Shown here: piece by piece, positions 23,250-34,040 of the stretch | Layout of the letters: every line of letters starts with the position of its first letter | Numbering within the stretch: the first letter of the stretch is position 1 | Assembly: GCA_013076295.1 (NCBI GenBank) | Contig: RQOL01000899.1 | Span: 1 to 64,000 of the forward strand | Reading direction: 5' to 3' | Length of the DNA: 64,000 bases | From: Sanderia malayensis | Taxonomy: Eukaryota > Cnidaria > Scyphozoa > Semaeostomeae > Pelagiidae | Position numbers and translations under genes: made by a program | Notes under the pieces: generated by a model | Told to the model about the DNA's origin: nothing | Databases searched by the model: none | What the model saw: the letters and a program-made list of their open reading frames with translations, nothing else

Positions 23250-24581
23250 ATGCCTGAAAGATGCGTTGTTGGGGGTTGTTCGAACATAAAAGATTCAGAA
23301 AAGAATATATCCCTGCACCGTATTCCATTTTTTAACGATGATTGCCCAGAAGCAAAGGCAAGGAGGCGCAAATGGATCAAATTTGTGAAAACGGAACATG
23401 CCAAATGGGAAGCTTCGAAATTTTCAGTGATATGTTCGGAGCATATTTTGAACACCGATTTTAAATCAATCGCCGGATTGAGTACCCAGATAAAAAGGTG
23501 CAATGGTAGGTCATGTTTGCTCTTGAGACTCAAAATTTTATGATATCTTTGAGTTATTACTCATGAAATTATTATTGCATGTCTTCAGCTGAAAAAAGTA
23601 CTGCTGAAGAAAACTTTGACGAAGTATACGATGATGGTATTACTGAAAAACAATCAGATGACATTGGTATCCATCCCTGAAACAGGTAACAGTCTAAAGA
23701 GTATTGCTATATACACAATAATATAACCAATTAGGGTATACGAGTTACTTAACTGCATGTATAAAGCAATATTTAATGCTCTACAGTTTCATGGACATAC
23801 ATTATTTCATACATTATTTCATTATACTCTACAGTAAAGTTTTGTGACTCCTGCATCGAGCTAAATTCCCGGGTACAAATTGTGGAGCGCAACCTCAAAT
23901 TTTGGGGGAGAAGATGAAGACTACAAAGCTGGAAGTTGCGGTACACAAAATCAAAGGAGAAACCCACTGAGCAAACAAAATTGGGTGAAAGAGCTTATGA
24001 GCCAGAAGAAGACTAAAAGATGGATATTTCAGGAGATGAGAGTCTCTATGAAAACAAGGATAAAAATGATACCGAGTATATCAATGAAACGGAAATAAGG
24101 TATAGATATCTTTCACCTCCCATGTGTTATCAATTTCAAACTTCCATAAATGTGTAATATTGATGCAAGATATTTTTTATATTATAGTTCTGAGATGAAC
24201 TTGCAGCCAGAAAAGAATCACAGAGAACAGCCCAAATTCATTGCATTTTTGTCTGAACTGCTTTTACTTTTTACATTTTGCTGATCATGGAAGGAAGATA
24301 ATGCTTTAATCGAGACACAACAAGAAGGATTTCAAGATATGCAGTCTCCTGCCACTCCTGCATACATGGATACCTTGCTGACAAAGGAGTGTCAAAGCTC
24401 TGCCATCCAGAAAAAGCAAGAAAGACAAAATATGACCATAGTAAGTGTTCCGGCAACAGTAACATCACCATCATCACAAAGTCAACCTGTAAAAAATAAA
24501 AGGCCTCCCCATTGCTCCACATGTGGCAAACCAATGAAAGGGCACAAGAATGCAGATTGCCCCAAAAACAAGAAGAACTGA
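23250..24581 (+). CDS. THAP zinc-finger protein with C-terminal CCHC knuckle
   Basis: The start is ATG 23250 (MPERCVVGGCSN). The first exon encodes a THAP DNA-binding domain: CVVGGC, an HRIPF stretch, RRRKWIKFV and the distal CSEH (C-x2-H). Its donor is GTAGGT at 23506. A short exon follows CTTCAG at 23589. A further exon after ATTATAG near 24188 encodes QPKFIAFLSELL. The last exon (about 24300-24581) ends in CSTCGKPMKGHKNADC, a CCHC knuckle. THAP domains are shared by P-element, ISL2EU and several other transposases as well as host regulators. No catalytic domain is visible here, so it may be a transposon accessory protein or a regulator. Its 3' end abuts that of the ballast gene. Exon joins other than the first were not all phase-checked. 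Confidence 0.6.
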
Positions 24582-24619
24582 GACTCAAGACTCTGAAGGC
24601 AGATCTTCAAATCCTGTGA

Positions 24620-25717
24620 ATTCTGTGTCAGTGGGAATTTTTTTCTAATTGCAAAGTAGGCACAGGCAGGCAGTGGTATCCTTTTCTTTCCAAGAATCCC
24701 ATGAACAAGCCTGGTAAACTCTCTATAAGATACAGCACGCAGATACCTAAAATAAATAAAAGTTATACATGTGTGAAAAATCAGTCAAACATTCTAATAT
24801 TGTACAGAAAATGCTTAATTATACTTACGATTCAGCTTCATTTGGACGTAGCTGGTAATAATGTTTCCTTTGCCTTGTCTTGTACCTTGTCCCTGCGAGT
24901 CTAAGTGACCAAGCAGAAAGACAACATGCACCAAATCCAGGGTGAAGGGTGATACATTTGGGGACTTCACCAACCTCTGCTAAAACCAGCTCAGCACTTA
25001 ATGATTGCACACATTCCTCAATTTGTGTGCAACAGTAACACTCTTGAGGGTCCCTCAACAAGCTTACATCACAGTGGCCAGTGGCACAGTGGCCACACTT
25101 ACACTTAAAAGGAGTGCAAGATATGAATCAAATCTGCATAATGAACACTGTAATGTGTTACTTTCATTTACTTCTGAAAACACATTCCTGAAGGAATGTA
25201 TCCACAAAACTACTGTTGGATACATTCCTTTGGGAATCAGTATGGTTTGGTACCAGTGGTAACAATTGATGAAGTCTATCCAAGTTCAACTTTAGCACAT
25301 CAACAGAACAGACAGACTGACTTCATGGATAAAGGAATGAGCCTTGGACATTGGAAAGTAAAGCGTGGTTGATGTTCTCCAACATAGGCTGTTTTAGTGT
25401 TTGACCAACGCAAGGACATAGAGATACACTAATTTACCACTCCTCAAGAGGATTCTCCATTTTTAATCGTTTTTCAAACTCTTTGTATCTTTCATCATCT
25501 GCTGCGCGTTTCTCTTCATAATCCCTAAGCCATTCTTCGTCAACCAGTGGTTCATCTGCATAGGCCTCAACAAAATCAGGGTCAAAATCATTCGCTGCTT
25601 TGCAGGTATCTTCTCCATGGCCCTCAAATTCCTCATAATCAGAATCTCTTTCTCATAATCAGAAAAAGAGCTGGTGCGTGAACTGCCTTGTGATGAATCA
25701 GATTCAGAAGACTCCAT
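24620..25717 (-). pseudogene. P2X7 intracellular ('ballast') domain protein without channel
   Basis: The start is ATG 25717 (MESSESDSSQGSSRTSS). Exon 1 has an acidic, Ser-rich N-terminus, then DYEEKRAADDERYKEF and ENPLEEW. Exon 2 (about 25105-24829) has the cysteine-rich zinc-binding core CKCGHCATGHC, ECYCCTQIEEC and CITLHPGFG, and ends at a GTAAGT donor. Exon 3 starts at 24746 after TTTTAG with YLRAVSYREFTRLV and LGKKRIPLPACA. This matches the cytoplasmic domain of vertebrate P2X7, which in invertebrates occurs as a free-standing protein. A 20-bp tandem duplication at 25632-25664 (CTCATAATCAGAA twice) shifts exon 1 out of frame, and the exon 1/2 joint lacks a clean donor. The end of exon 3 is uncertain; it may overlap the THAP gene. 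Confidence 0.65.
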
Positions 25718-25876
25718 TTTAATTATTTATAAAGCTCGATCTCTTTTTCTTGTTCAAGTTACTGAGGATAGATGACGAAGTAAAAGGCCGGTTCTGGTTT
25801 CTACGTCACACTGTAGTTCTCAGACCCCTTTCAGAAGTGCGCGGTTTGGTGCAAAATAGCCCCCACTTTGAGGGCT

Positions 25877-27100
25877 ATGTACGTCACTCTTTGTTGTTAA
25901 ATTCTATTTTAAGATGCACCATAATGATCAGCATGTCGAAATTAATTGATAAACAACTTCTGAGGTTTGGGTTATATTACACTTCAAAATTTATTTATTT
26001 TAATCAATTAACAATTCAAAAAACATAAACGTAGTTGAGAACACTGTAAAAACTAAAGATAATATAAAAAATCAAATAGAAAATAAAAACATGCTGCATT
26101 GTTATTTCAAGTCTCACTTTACATTTCATGGCAACAAATTAATTTTATTGTAAAAGGAATCAACAAAATGTATTATTAGTATCAGATATAATATTATTCA
26201 TTATTGTTTGACATGAAAGTACTGACTATACAATAACATGACAGTATGCATGCTTTTGCAAACTGAAATTACCTTCCTTGTGCATGGTAACACTGGATTT
26301 AGAAAGAGAGAGCCCTTTGAAAAAATAATTTTCCTCAGCCTTCGAATAAAAAATCTTATAAAAGAATAAAAGAATTACCCTATTAACTACAGTAAAGCCA
26401 CTTTCCACAGAATCATAAATAGCTTCCTGAGAGCTCAACAGTTATTCAATAGTTGGCTCTATCTCAACAGTAAATATCCGCTTTTTGGGGTACTCAAGCT
26501 CCTCCGGCACCTCAAAAATTGCACGACAAGTCAACCATTGTCTAACATACCATGCTAAAAAGTAGAGAACATAGGAATTAAGCAGGGTTCACACACAACT
26601 ACCGAAGTTATTATTATTAGAAACTAGATGCAAGCCTCTTGTTTAGTTAAGTGGCAAAAATCTATAAATAAAGCCATTGAAAAAAGTCAAATAAAGCCAT
26701 ACCTTTTCTGCATCAGTCACAGATATTTGTGTTTTGTGTGGTAGCGTTTCCGTTATTGGACAATTCATGCAATCATCTGAAAAAATCAACAGTAACAACA
26801 TTTTCAATGTACTGTAATTGCAATAAAAGTGTGCTGTCTAAAAGGTGGAACAAGTAAGAAACTACTATTTAGTTTACCTTCAACAACCATATCATTCTCC
26901 CCTATATCTGTTTTATCGATAGTCTTTCTCCTCTGGGAAGTACATGGATATTCTGTCAATATCACTGGCAGGAATTCGGATCCCATTATGTTCGATCTTT
27001 GGGAAGTTCCCACAACATTATTAAAGACATAAAAAAACGCAAAGTTATAACCAAACCAGTTATAGTTTTACATAACGGTAAATCTCAGTAACAATATCTT
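25877..27100. other. Stretch without a supported gene
   Basis: AT-rich sequence with short frames only (for example 26438-26226, -), none with a recognisable domain. Confidence 0.45.
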
Positions 27101-27103
27101 ACT

Positions 27104-27385
27104 TGTTATAAAAATCTCTAGTCATTTGATGAACTTTCCTTAAATGGCTTCTCAAATCACGAATAGGAACTCCATTCTTCTTACAATCTGGAATTTGGCA
27201 CTTCTCTGCTGAACGGTACCTCATATGATTGGCACTACTATACGCAGAAAGTATTTCCTCATCACTTGGCATAGGCAGCCTACTGTGCCCCCTCATTGTT
27301 AGTGATGGATGTTGCTCATGAAGGTGTCGTGTTAAGTTCAGATACACTTTGCCATAAAATCTACAATTATGTACTCTGCAACAAC
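27104..27385 (-). CDS. Exon of an unidentified zinc-finger gene
   Basis: Read on the minus strand, an exon between a TTGCAG acceptor (about 27385) and a GTAAGATAT donor (27103) encodes two finger-like units. The first is CRVHNC...LNLTRHLHEQH (C-x4-C then H-x4-H); the second is CQIPDCKKNG...LRSHLRKVH. They are joined by a linker with SRLPMPSDEEILSAYSS. The pattern is like C2H2 fingers found in transposon-derived and host nuclear proteins. Neighbouring exons were not found with confidence; one candidate is at about 27541-27570 (MMSKKAGRGE). No function can be assigned. Confidence 0.45.
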
Positions 27386-27399
27386 CTTCTGATTTTTGA

Positions 27400-28040
27400 C
27401 TCCCCTATGAATTTAATTCATGGTATACTAAAATTGTCGACTTGCTGTGTAGTTTATGATAACACATTTTACAAGGCAAATCTTAGTAATTCAACAACAC
27501 GAAATAATTTAATAAGTTGCCAAAATAAATAAACGAACCTCTCCTCTTCCTGCTTTCTTTGACATCATGAAGTGTCAAGACAAACCAGTAGGCCTAGCCT
27601 CATTAATATGCACAATATATACAATCTAAGCAACTAAAAGCTACACTAATGTTACTCTATAGGCATTTAGGTTAATATACACACCATGTACAATCTAATC
27701 AACTAAAAACTTTATTGATTTATATAACGACAATTCCTCCGCCAAAAGCCTTGATGGTCAGTAAACTGGACTTTGTTGGCGCTGAACGAAGGAAAGTGTC
27801 GTATAACGGGAAAATGCAGAGAACCTGGTGCCCAGTGACGGACAACGAGCATTAGAAGAAAGCATCCTTGCGAGTTTCACTGTCGGAACATTTTGAGTAC
27901 AAGATATAGGGATAATAGGGATATAGCTATCCCTATAGATAGTATATATAGGGATATATACTATCTATAGGGATATTGTTCAAAATACCCCATAGATAGT
28001 TCTCAAGAAAATATAAAAATAAATTTATCATTTTTATTAC
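27400..28040. other. Stretch before the Penelope-like cluster
   Basis: There is no supported gene. It includes a short imperfect inverted repeat built from TATAGGGATA and TATCCCTATA blocks at about 27905-27975. Confidence 0.5.
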
Positions 28041-28076
28041 ACAGAGTTGGACTTCAAAAAAGACACATATATCTTT

Positions 28077-28120
28077 GTTGTGACTCAGAGTTTCACGCAC
28101 TTATGCGATCATCAGACAAC
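28077..28120 (-). ncRNA. Hammerhead ribozyme motif, PLE-A 5' flank (inverted)
   Basis: This is identical in sequence to the copy at 30555-30598 but lies on the minus strand: stem I GTTGT/ACAAC, core CTGATGA, stem II CGCA/TGCG, core GAAAC, a two-base-pair stem III and a GTC cleavage triplet. Confidence 0.7.
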
Positions 28121-28329
28121 TGATTAATTATTCACAGGAAATTTAATTTATGGAATTTTACAGATCCTGTAAAATTCCATAAATTAACTGATTCCAACTC
28201 TGTATATTCCGCTCTGCCCTTGGCATAGAGCACTCTCCAATCCAGAATAGACGCACGAAATACCGTATCTACACGCTCCTATCATTCCGTTAGTTGAGCA
28301 CTCTAGTCGACCTGGAAACTTGCTTCAAG

Positions 28330-30483
28330 ATGGAACAGATCAGATTTAACTATTCACTGAAAACATACCGATCGCAAGTGTAAACCTATTCAAGAAGAGA
28401 TTAATAGAAAAAGTCGAAGCTGTTATAAAACGGATGAGATGGAAAGCATTCTTCTTCAACAACAAGAAAGAAAGCCCAGATAATGCTACCCCTACAAACG
28501 ACCATTTCGGATTCAAATCAAGAAAATGCCCACCACAAATCGACGAGATGAAGCCTTTCGAGAACGACCTCCTTAAAATGATCGAAAACATCCAAACCAG
28601 AAACACAACCGATCCTTTCCAGCAGCAACTTAAAGAAGACATCCAAAAAATTAAATCCTCGACCAAATTACTCATACCCGCAGATAAAACAAGAAACCTT
28701 TACAAGATTGAAAAAGCCGAATACGAAAAATTAATAAAGAACAACATCACGAAAAGTTACAAAAAACAGACGAAAAAGCATACAACGAAATTAACAAGGA
28801 GGCTATGGACATTGCGGCAGATTTACTAATCGACGATAGAATGGAGACAATGGCCAAGAAACAAGCTTTTATCACCCTAAAAGATCATAAAGAGAATTTT
28901 CAAAACAACCCGGCATGCCGACTTATTAATCCAGCGAAAAGCGAAGTGGGGCAAGTAAGCAAAAAGATCCTGGACCGAATCAATCACAACCTCAGAATAA
29001 CCACAGCAGTAAACCAATGGAATAACTCAACTTCGGTAATCAACTGGTTCAAAAATCTAAGCAACAAGCAGCAACACACCTTCCTCGTATTTGACATCGT
29101 GGAATACCACCCCTCCATTACAGAAGACCTACTACTGAAAGCCATCAACTTTGCCAAGCAGCTCACACCCGTTACCGACAAAGAAACCCATATCATCCAA
29201 CACGCCCGAAAATCACTGCTATTCCACAACGACTCACCATGGGTAAAGAAAAACAACGACAGCCTCTTTGATGTCACAATGGGAAGTCACGACGGGGCTG
29301 AAATATGCGAACTTGTGGGAACATTCCTCCTAAACAAACTTTCGGAAAAGATCAAAAAGGAAAACATAGGACTATACAGAGATGACGGCCTCGCTGTTCT
29401 ACGCAACACTACAAGCAGTAAAGCAGACCGTTTACGCAAGGACATCACAAAGATATTTCAAGAACACGGACTAAGAATCACAGTACAGACGAACCTGAAA
29501 GTAGTTGACTACCTTGACATCACGCTCAACCTCAACAACGAAACATTCAAGCCCTACAGAAAACCCAACGATACACCGATGTACATCAACATACACTCAA
29601 ACCACTCCCCGATAATCAAAAGAAGAATCCCTGAAGCCATAAACAAGAGAGTATCGAGTATCTCCTCCGACGAAAGTATATTCAACGAAGCTGCACCTCT
29701 CTACAACGAAGCACTGGCCTCCAGCGGGTACAAAAACCAGCTCCAGTACGATCCTCCTACAAACGGAAACCGGAAAAAGAGAAACCACCCTAGAAACATA
29801 ATTTGGTTCAACCCCCATTCAGCCAGAACATCAAAACAAACGTCGGACACATCTTCCTGAAGTTGATCAACAAGCACTTCCCAAGATCTTCCGCCCTTCA
29901 CCAAATTTTTAACAAGCAGAACGTGAAAGTGCGTTACAGCTGCATGAATAACATGGGATCGACAATTAAAGGCCACAACAAACGCATCCTTGGCTCTCAA
30001 CCCAAAAACACCGAAAAGCACTGTAACTGCCGAAGAAAGATCAACTGCCCCCTAAATGGAAACTGCCAAATCGACAGTGTCATCTACAATGCGACCGTCA
30101 CAACCAACCCACCCACGACCAGCAAAACCTACATCGGCCTTACAGAAACAACTTTCAAACAACGCTTCACACAACGCTTCACACAACACAAATCCACGCT
30201 GAAACACAGAAAACATCAAAACAGCACCGAACTTTCAAAACACGTATGGCAACTAAAAGACAAAAACAAAGAACATTCCATCAACTGGTCCATCGCCACC
30301 CAAGCCACCGCCTACACAAGCAAGACAAAACACTGCAACCTCTGCCTAACCGAAAAGCTACACATCATAAACGCCGACAAAACACATATACTGAATAGAC
30401 GATCAGAACTAGTTTCGAAGTGTCGACACGAAAACAAATTCTATTTATGTAACTTTCGAACATTTAACACCCCAGGACAATGA
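28330..30483 (+). pseudogene. PLE-A reverse transcriptase / GIY-YIG endonuclease (left)
   Basis: The start chosen is ATG 28330 (MEQIRFNYSLK). The frame shifts almost at once (about 28363), again near 28770-28800, and again at a C-run near 29807-29812. The RT part has ITLKDHKENF, PACRLINPAKSEVG, FLVFDIVEYHPSIT (first catalytic Asp region), TMGSHDGAEICELVG and the catalytic GLYRDDGLAV. The C-terminal part has a cysteine cluster (HCNCRRKINCPLNGNC) immediately before the GIY-YIG nuclease (VIYNATV..., TYIGLTETTFKQRF, QH). This order is typical of endonuclease-bearing Penelope-like elements. The second and third frameshifts are also present in the right-arm copy, so they predate the inverted duplication. 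Confidence 0.8.
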
Positions 30484-30554
30484 CAATCATAATCCTTTCA
30501 ATGCAAAGATCCTGTAAAATTCCATAAATTAAATTTCCTGTGAATAGTTAATCA

Positions 30555-30598
30555 GTTGTCTGATGATCGCATAAGTGCGTGAAACTCTGAGTCACAAC
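30555..30598 (+). ncRNA. Hammerhead ribozyme motif, PLE-A 3' flank
   Basis: The parts in order are stem I GTTGT (30555-30559), core CTGATGA (30560-30566), stem II CGCA-TAAG-TGCG (30568-30579), core GAAAC (30581-30585), a five-base stem III loop TCTGA, then GTC and the second stem I strand ACAAC (30594-30598). Minimal hammerheads with very short stem III are known from Penelope-like elements, where they process element RNA. Confidence 0.75.
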
Positions 30599-31205
30599 AA
30601 AGATATATGTGTCTTTTTTGAAGTCCAACTCTGTATATTCCGCTCTGCCCTTGGCATAGAGCACTCTCCAATCCAGAATAGACGCACGAAATACCGTATC
30701 ATTATTATTATATGCAAATGCATTACTTCCGTATATGAGGTATGGTAGCACTAAACGACGGAACCATTAGAAAATGAACAATAAATTGCTACAAAAGACA
30801 GGGTCAACAATAACTAAATACAAAAATTACAGAAAAATCAAACAAACAGAAACAGCAATGCCCGGGAAGGCCTCTAGGGGCTGTTTTTGTTGGGTCATAT
30901 AAATTCTTCTTCCAAAATATTTGGCTGGGGCAGGTATCGATGGCTCACCCTCACAAATGATCTTCAAATGATCGGTAAAAATGTTTAGAGATCTATCCTG
31001 AATGTGGGGGAAAATGATAAATTTTGAACGCGTGTTTGAACGAGACCAGTCACCAAAACATTGTCTTTACTGCTTTATTTAAAGTAGTGTACAGGCTTAT
31101 TTGCATTAAATTATTCCTCTTGTCCTATATTCATCTTAAATTCCTTTCCTAGAAAAGCAACCGCCGTAGCCAAACGGTGTAATCAAGTTAATGTAGTTCA
31201 TAAAG

Positions 31206-31702
31206 TTAATAATCAAATGAATATAATTCATTGTTCTCCTTGGTGTTTATTTCCCAGTCATTGTCACCTTCAGTTTGAAAAAGATCATCAGTGGATTCAA
31301 AATCTTCTTCCAATTCATCGTCACTGTCTGCAACTTCCATTTCTGAAGAAAATGCTTGCGTCAAGCAAAACAAAACATCAACTAAAACTTTCAATTCCTT
31401 TTTTAAAACGGAAATTGCACCTCTTACGTACAATGAATTGCCCGAAACTTAGTCGATGCACAGAGCACTTTTTCTTTCTCCTTTTTAAAAAACTGAATAG
31501 TATTTGCCATTTCAGCTTGTACAAGTTCTTGCTCTTCCTCAGTACGCGTGAGCCGAAAGAAAATGTCTATACTTCCTTGCTTCACTTCAGCTGGTACACA
31601 CGTGTCTTCGAATAACGTATTGCCATAGATATCTGCACTCGAATCTTTGGCCTTTTCTATGTCAATCGCTTGAACCCGGAGCTCCAAATAAAGCCGCTTC
31701 AT
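31206..31702 (-). pseudogene. Unidentified gene fragment in left arm
   Basis: Two overlapping minus-strand frames (31702-31424 and 31433-31206) read as one acidic, helix-rich protein end. It has KMKRLYLELRVQAIDIEKAK (from the longer right-arm frame), FFRLTRTEEEQELVQAEM, a Lys-rich helix, a second helix KKELKVLVDVLFCLTQAF and an acidic tail ending YSFDY. A one-base shift joins the frames near 31430. I do not recognise the family. The left copy is cut at 31745 by the loop; the right-arm copy (34041-34666) continues further upstream. Confidence 0.4.
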
Positions 31703-31753
31703 TTTCAGGAAAAATTTTCTTTCATGGGCAAGAGTTCTCAGTGACTATCCAAA

Positions 31754-33727
31754 ATGAAGGATATCATCATTTGCAAGCCTGATAATGGGAATGGAGTGGT
31801 TATTCTTAATAAAACTGATTATTTGGATAAAATTAATTGTATTCTCTCTGATTCCACAAAATTTAAAAAACTTGACGTTGATATTCTCGATTTATGCCTC
31901 AAACGTGGAAACAAACTCATACGATTTCTCCGTGATAAATTACTTAAAAACAAGTCCATTTCGCAAGATACTTACTCCTCGATTTTTACTTCTGGTAGCA
32001 ACCCTGGTATTTTATATGGCCTTCCCAAGGTCCACAAGGATGAGTGCCCTGCGCGGCCAATTCTTTCGGCCTTGGGAACTTACAATTACAAGCTTTCTAA
32101 ATTCCTGGTTCCTCTCCTTCGTCCTTTTACTACTAATGAATTTTCGGTTTATGATTCGTTTTCCTTTACTAATGAAATTTCATCTTTTAATTTGTCGCAC
32201 TCTTGTATTATGGCTAGTTTTGACGTTTCCAATTTATTTACTAACATCCCTCTTAATGAAACTTTAGATATTTGTACTAATTTAGCGTTTGAAGACAAAG
32301 ATTTTGTTGTTTTCAAAGATTCGTCTTTTTCCCGTAATAACTTTCGCAAGCTTTTAGAATTCGCTACTAAGGAATGTCATTTTTTGTTTAATGGTCAACT
32401 CTTTGATCAAATTGATGGTGTCGCTATGGGTTCCCCCTTGGGGCCCACATTAGCTAATATATTTATGTGTTTTATGGAATCGTCCTTTCTTAACAATTGT
32501 CCGTCTGAGTTTAAACCTCTATTTTATCGCCGCTATGTTGACGACACTTTTTGTTTATTTAAGTCTCACGCACAAATTCATCAGTTCCATAATTATCTTA
32601 ACAATATCCACCCCAATCTTAAGTTTACAGTTGAAGTTGAAAACTCTGGATCCCTCTCCTTTTTAGATGTTTTTGTTTCCCACCTAGACCTTGGTTTTGA
32701 AACTAGTTTGTTTAGAAAAAAGACCTTTACTGGCTTATATTCTCATTTTGACTCTCTCACTCCCCTTAAATTTAAACGTAATCTTATCTCCGTTTTGTTG
32801 ATGCGAGCCTATAGGATTTGTTCCTCTTATTCTACATTTCATATTGAAGTTACCCGTATTAAACGTTTTCTTAGTCTTAATGGTTATCCTCTACAACTTA
32901 TTGACTATACTATTCGTATGTTTCTTAATAAATTATATCAGCCACCTATTTGTAAAGATACTGTTCCACATAAGAAAATTTTGGTTTGTCTCCCGTTTTT
33001 AGGATTTCATTCTCTTCAAATACGTAAAAATCTTAATAAGATCTTTTCTGCAGCCTATCCGTATATTAAACTTCATTTCGTTTTTTTCCTCCTCCAAGCG
33101 TATCTCGTCTTTCTTTCCTTTTAAAGACCGTTTTCCTGTCTCCATTTGTTCTCAGGTTGTTTATCAATTTAAGTGCACAGGTTGTAATGCCTGTTACTAT
33201 GGGAAGACCTCCCGCCATTTAGCTACTCGCAGCCGAGAACATCTGGGAATAGGAAAAGCAGGTCAACCTGTTAAGTCTTCCTCTTCAGCCATACTACAAT
33301 CCTCGCCATAAGGTGTGAGACAGTAAAAGAATGCTCTGAATTTTCTCACATGTCCCGAAAAAAATCGACCCCCCACCCCCTATTCAATGTTGAGGATGTT
33401 TGGAAAGTGTTTTTAGCACTCCCTGATAAACCTGTCCATCAAAAATAGCAACATTGATTTGGGGGGAGGGGGGTGGCTCTGTATTTTGGAAGAAAATTTT
33501 GTTTCTCATTGAAAAGTGATGAAAATTTTTCATTGTCTCAAGACCTTCTGTCAATGATTGTAGATCACCTCATTGCCTCTGGGCATGAGGCCACTCCTGA
33601 CAACTTTTCTATTTTAAAGAAAGCATCCAATGAATTTGATCTCCTTTTGTTTGAAAGCCTTCTCATCCTACGTGACCACCCCTCCCTTAACAATCAAACG
33701 TCTAGCATTCCCCTGCAGCTATTTTAA
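31754..33727 (+). pseudogene. PLE-B reverse transcriptase / GIY-YIG endonuclease
   Basis: The 31754-33124 frame carries IICKPDNGNGVVILNK, GILYGLPKVHK, ARPILSALGTYNY, ASFDVSNLFTNIPL (first catalytic Asp), GVAMGSPLGPTLANI and the catalytic FYRRYVDDTF. A frameshift near 33100-33120 leads to the endonuclease (VVYQFKCTGCNACYYGKTSR, with H and R of the GIY-YIG fold following). About 260 bp of foreign sequence then interrupts the C-terminus, which resumes near 33548 (DHLIASGHEATPDNFSIL, RDHPSLNNQ) and ends at 33727. The N-terminus is missing. This is a typical metazoan Penelope/Poseidon-type protein. Confidence 0.85.
33288..33547. other. Insertion of about 260 bp in PLE-B
   Basis: Non-coding sequence separates the conserved SSSAI part from the DHLIASGH part of the PLE-B protein. 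It contains a C-rich tract (GACCCCCCACCCCC, about 33369) and a G-rich tract (GGGGGGAGGGGGGTGG, about 33460) that can pair. The ends are not resolved. Confidence 0.45.
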
Positions 33728-33870
33728 TTAACTTATTGTCATTTTCTTTGTTTTTTCTAATTGCATTTTAACTTGTATGTTGCCTCTCAACTTTTCCACG
33801 ATTGTATTCTTTTCTCTTAGTTATGCCTTTGTTTGCTAATATATAAATATTGCATTTACTTTACTTCTTG

Positions 33871-33910
33871 TCATCTGAGGATGCTGACAGTTACTCAGCG
33901 AAACGTCATG
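33871..33910 (+). ncRNA. Hammerhead-like motif, PLE-B 3' region
   Basis: Core CTGAGGA (33875-33881), stem II GCTGA-CAGTTAC-TCAGC (33883-33899), core GAAAC (33900-33904) and GTC (33905-33907) are in hammerhead order. Stem I is short (CAT/ATG) and stem III has no loop, so activity may need dimerisation. Confidence 0.55.
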
Positions 33911-34040
33911 TAATTTTACTGGTTTTGTCATTTTTAACGAATTTGTCAATTATTTCATGGATTTGTCAATTATTAACTGAATTTGTCTCTGGTTTTTCTG
34001 ATGTCTGTTCTTGTCGTCGTATACATTTTAAAATTTCTAC

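Larger units (their letters stand above)
23067..25876. mobile_element. Putative transposon carrying a THAP gene and a P2X7-ballast gene
   Basis: Two convergent genes sit between sequences that look like degenerate inverted ends. TGACGTAGAAACCAGAACC occurs at about 23141-23159 and, inverted, at about 25791-25809. Further out, GCCCCCAAAGT (23067) faces GCCCTCAAAGT on the complement of about 25866-25876. No target duplication was found and the ends are diverged, so the boundaries are tentative. Alternatively these are two unrelated genes sharing a decayed locus. Confidence 0.45.
28042..30700 (+). mobile_element. Penelope-like retroelement A (left copy)
   Basis: The coding part (28330-30483) encodes reverse transcriptase and a C-terminal GIY-YIG endonuclease. 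It is flanked by pseudo-LTR-like pieces: 28194-28269 repeats 30625-30700 exactly (76 bp, direct), and 28042-28170 is roughly the reverse complement of about 30510-30635. A hammerhead ribozyme motif lies in each flank. Most of it (from 28551) is contained in the left arm of the large inverted repeat. Confidence 0.75.
28551..31745 (+). repeat. Left arm of a 3195-bp inverted repeat
   Basis: Position x here matches the complement of position 65872 - x throughout, so there are no insertions or deletions across 3195 bp. I noticed about five to six substitutions. The arm contains most of PLE-A, its 3' flank and an unidentified minus-strand gene, and therefore extends about 1 kb beyond the retroelement. 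Confidence 0.95.

Noticed and set aside
28346..30021. Minus-strand open frames opposite PLE-A (and their mirrors in the right arm)
   Set aside because: They are antisense shadows of the well-supported RT/endonuclease gene, with hydrophobic nonsense sequence.
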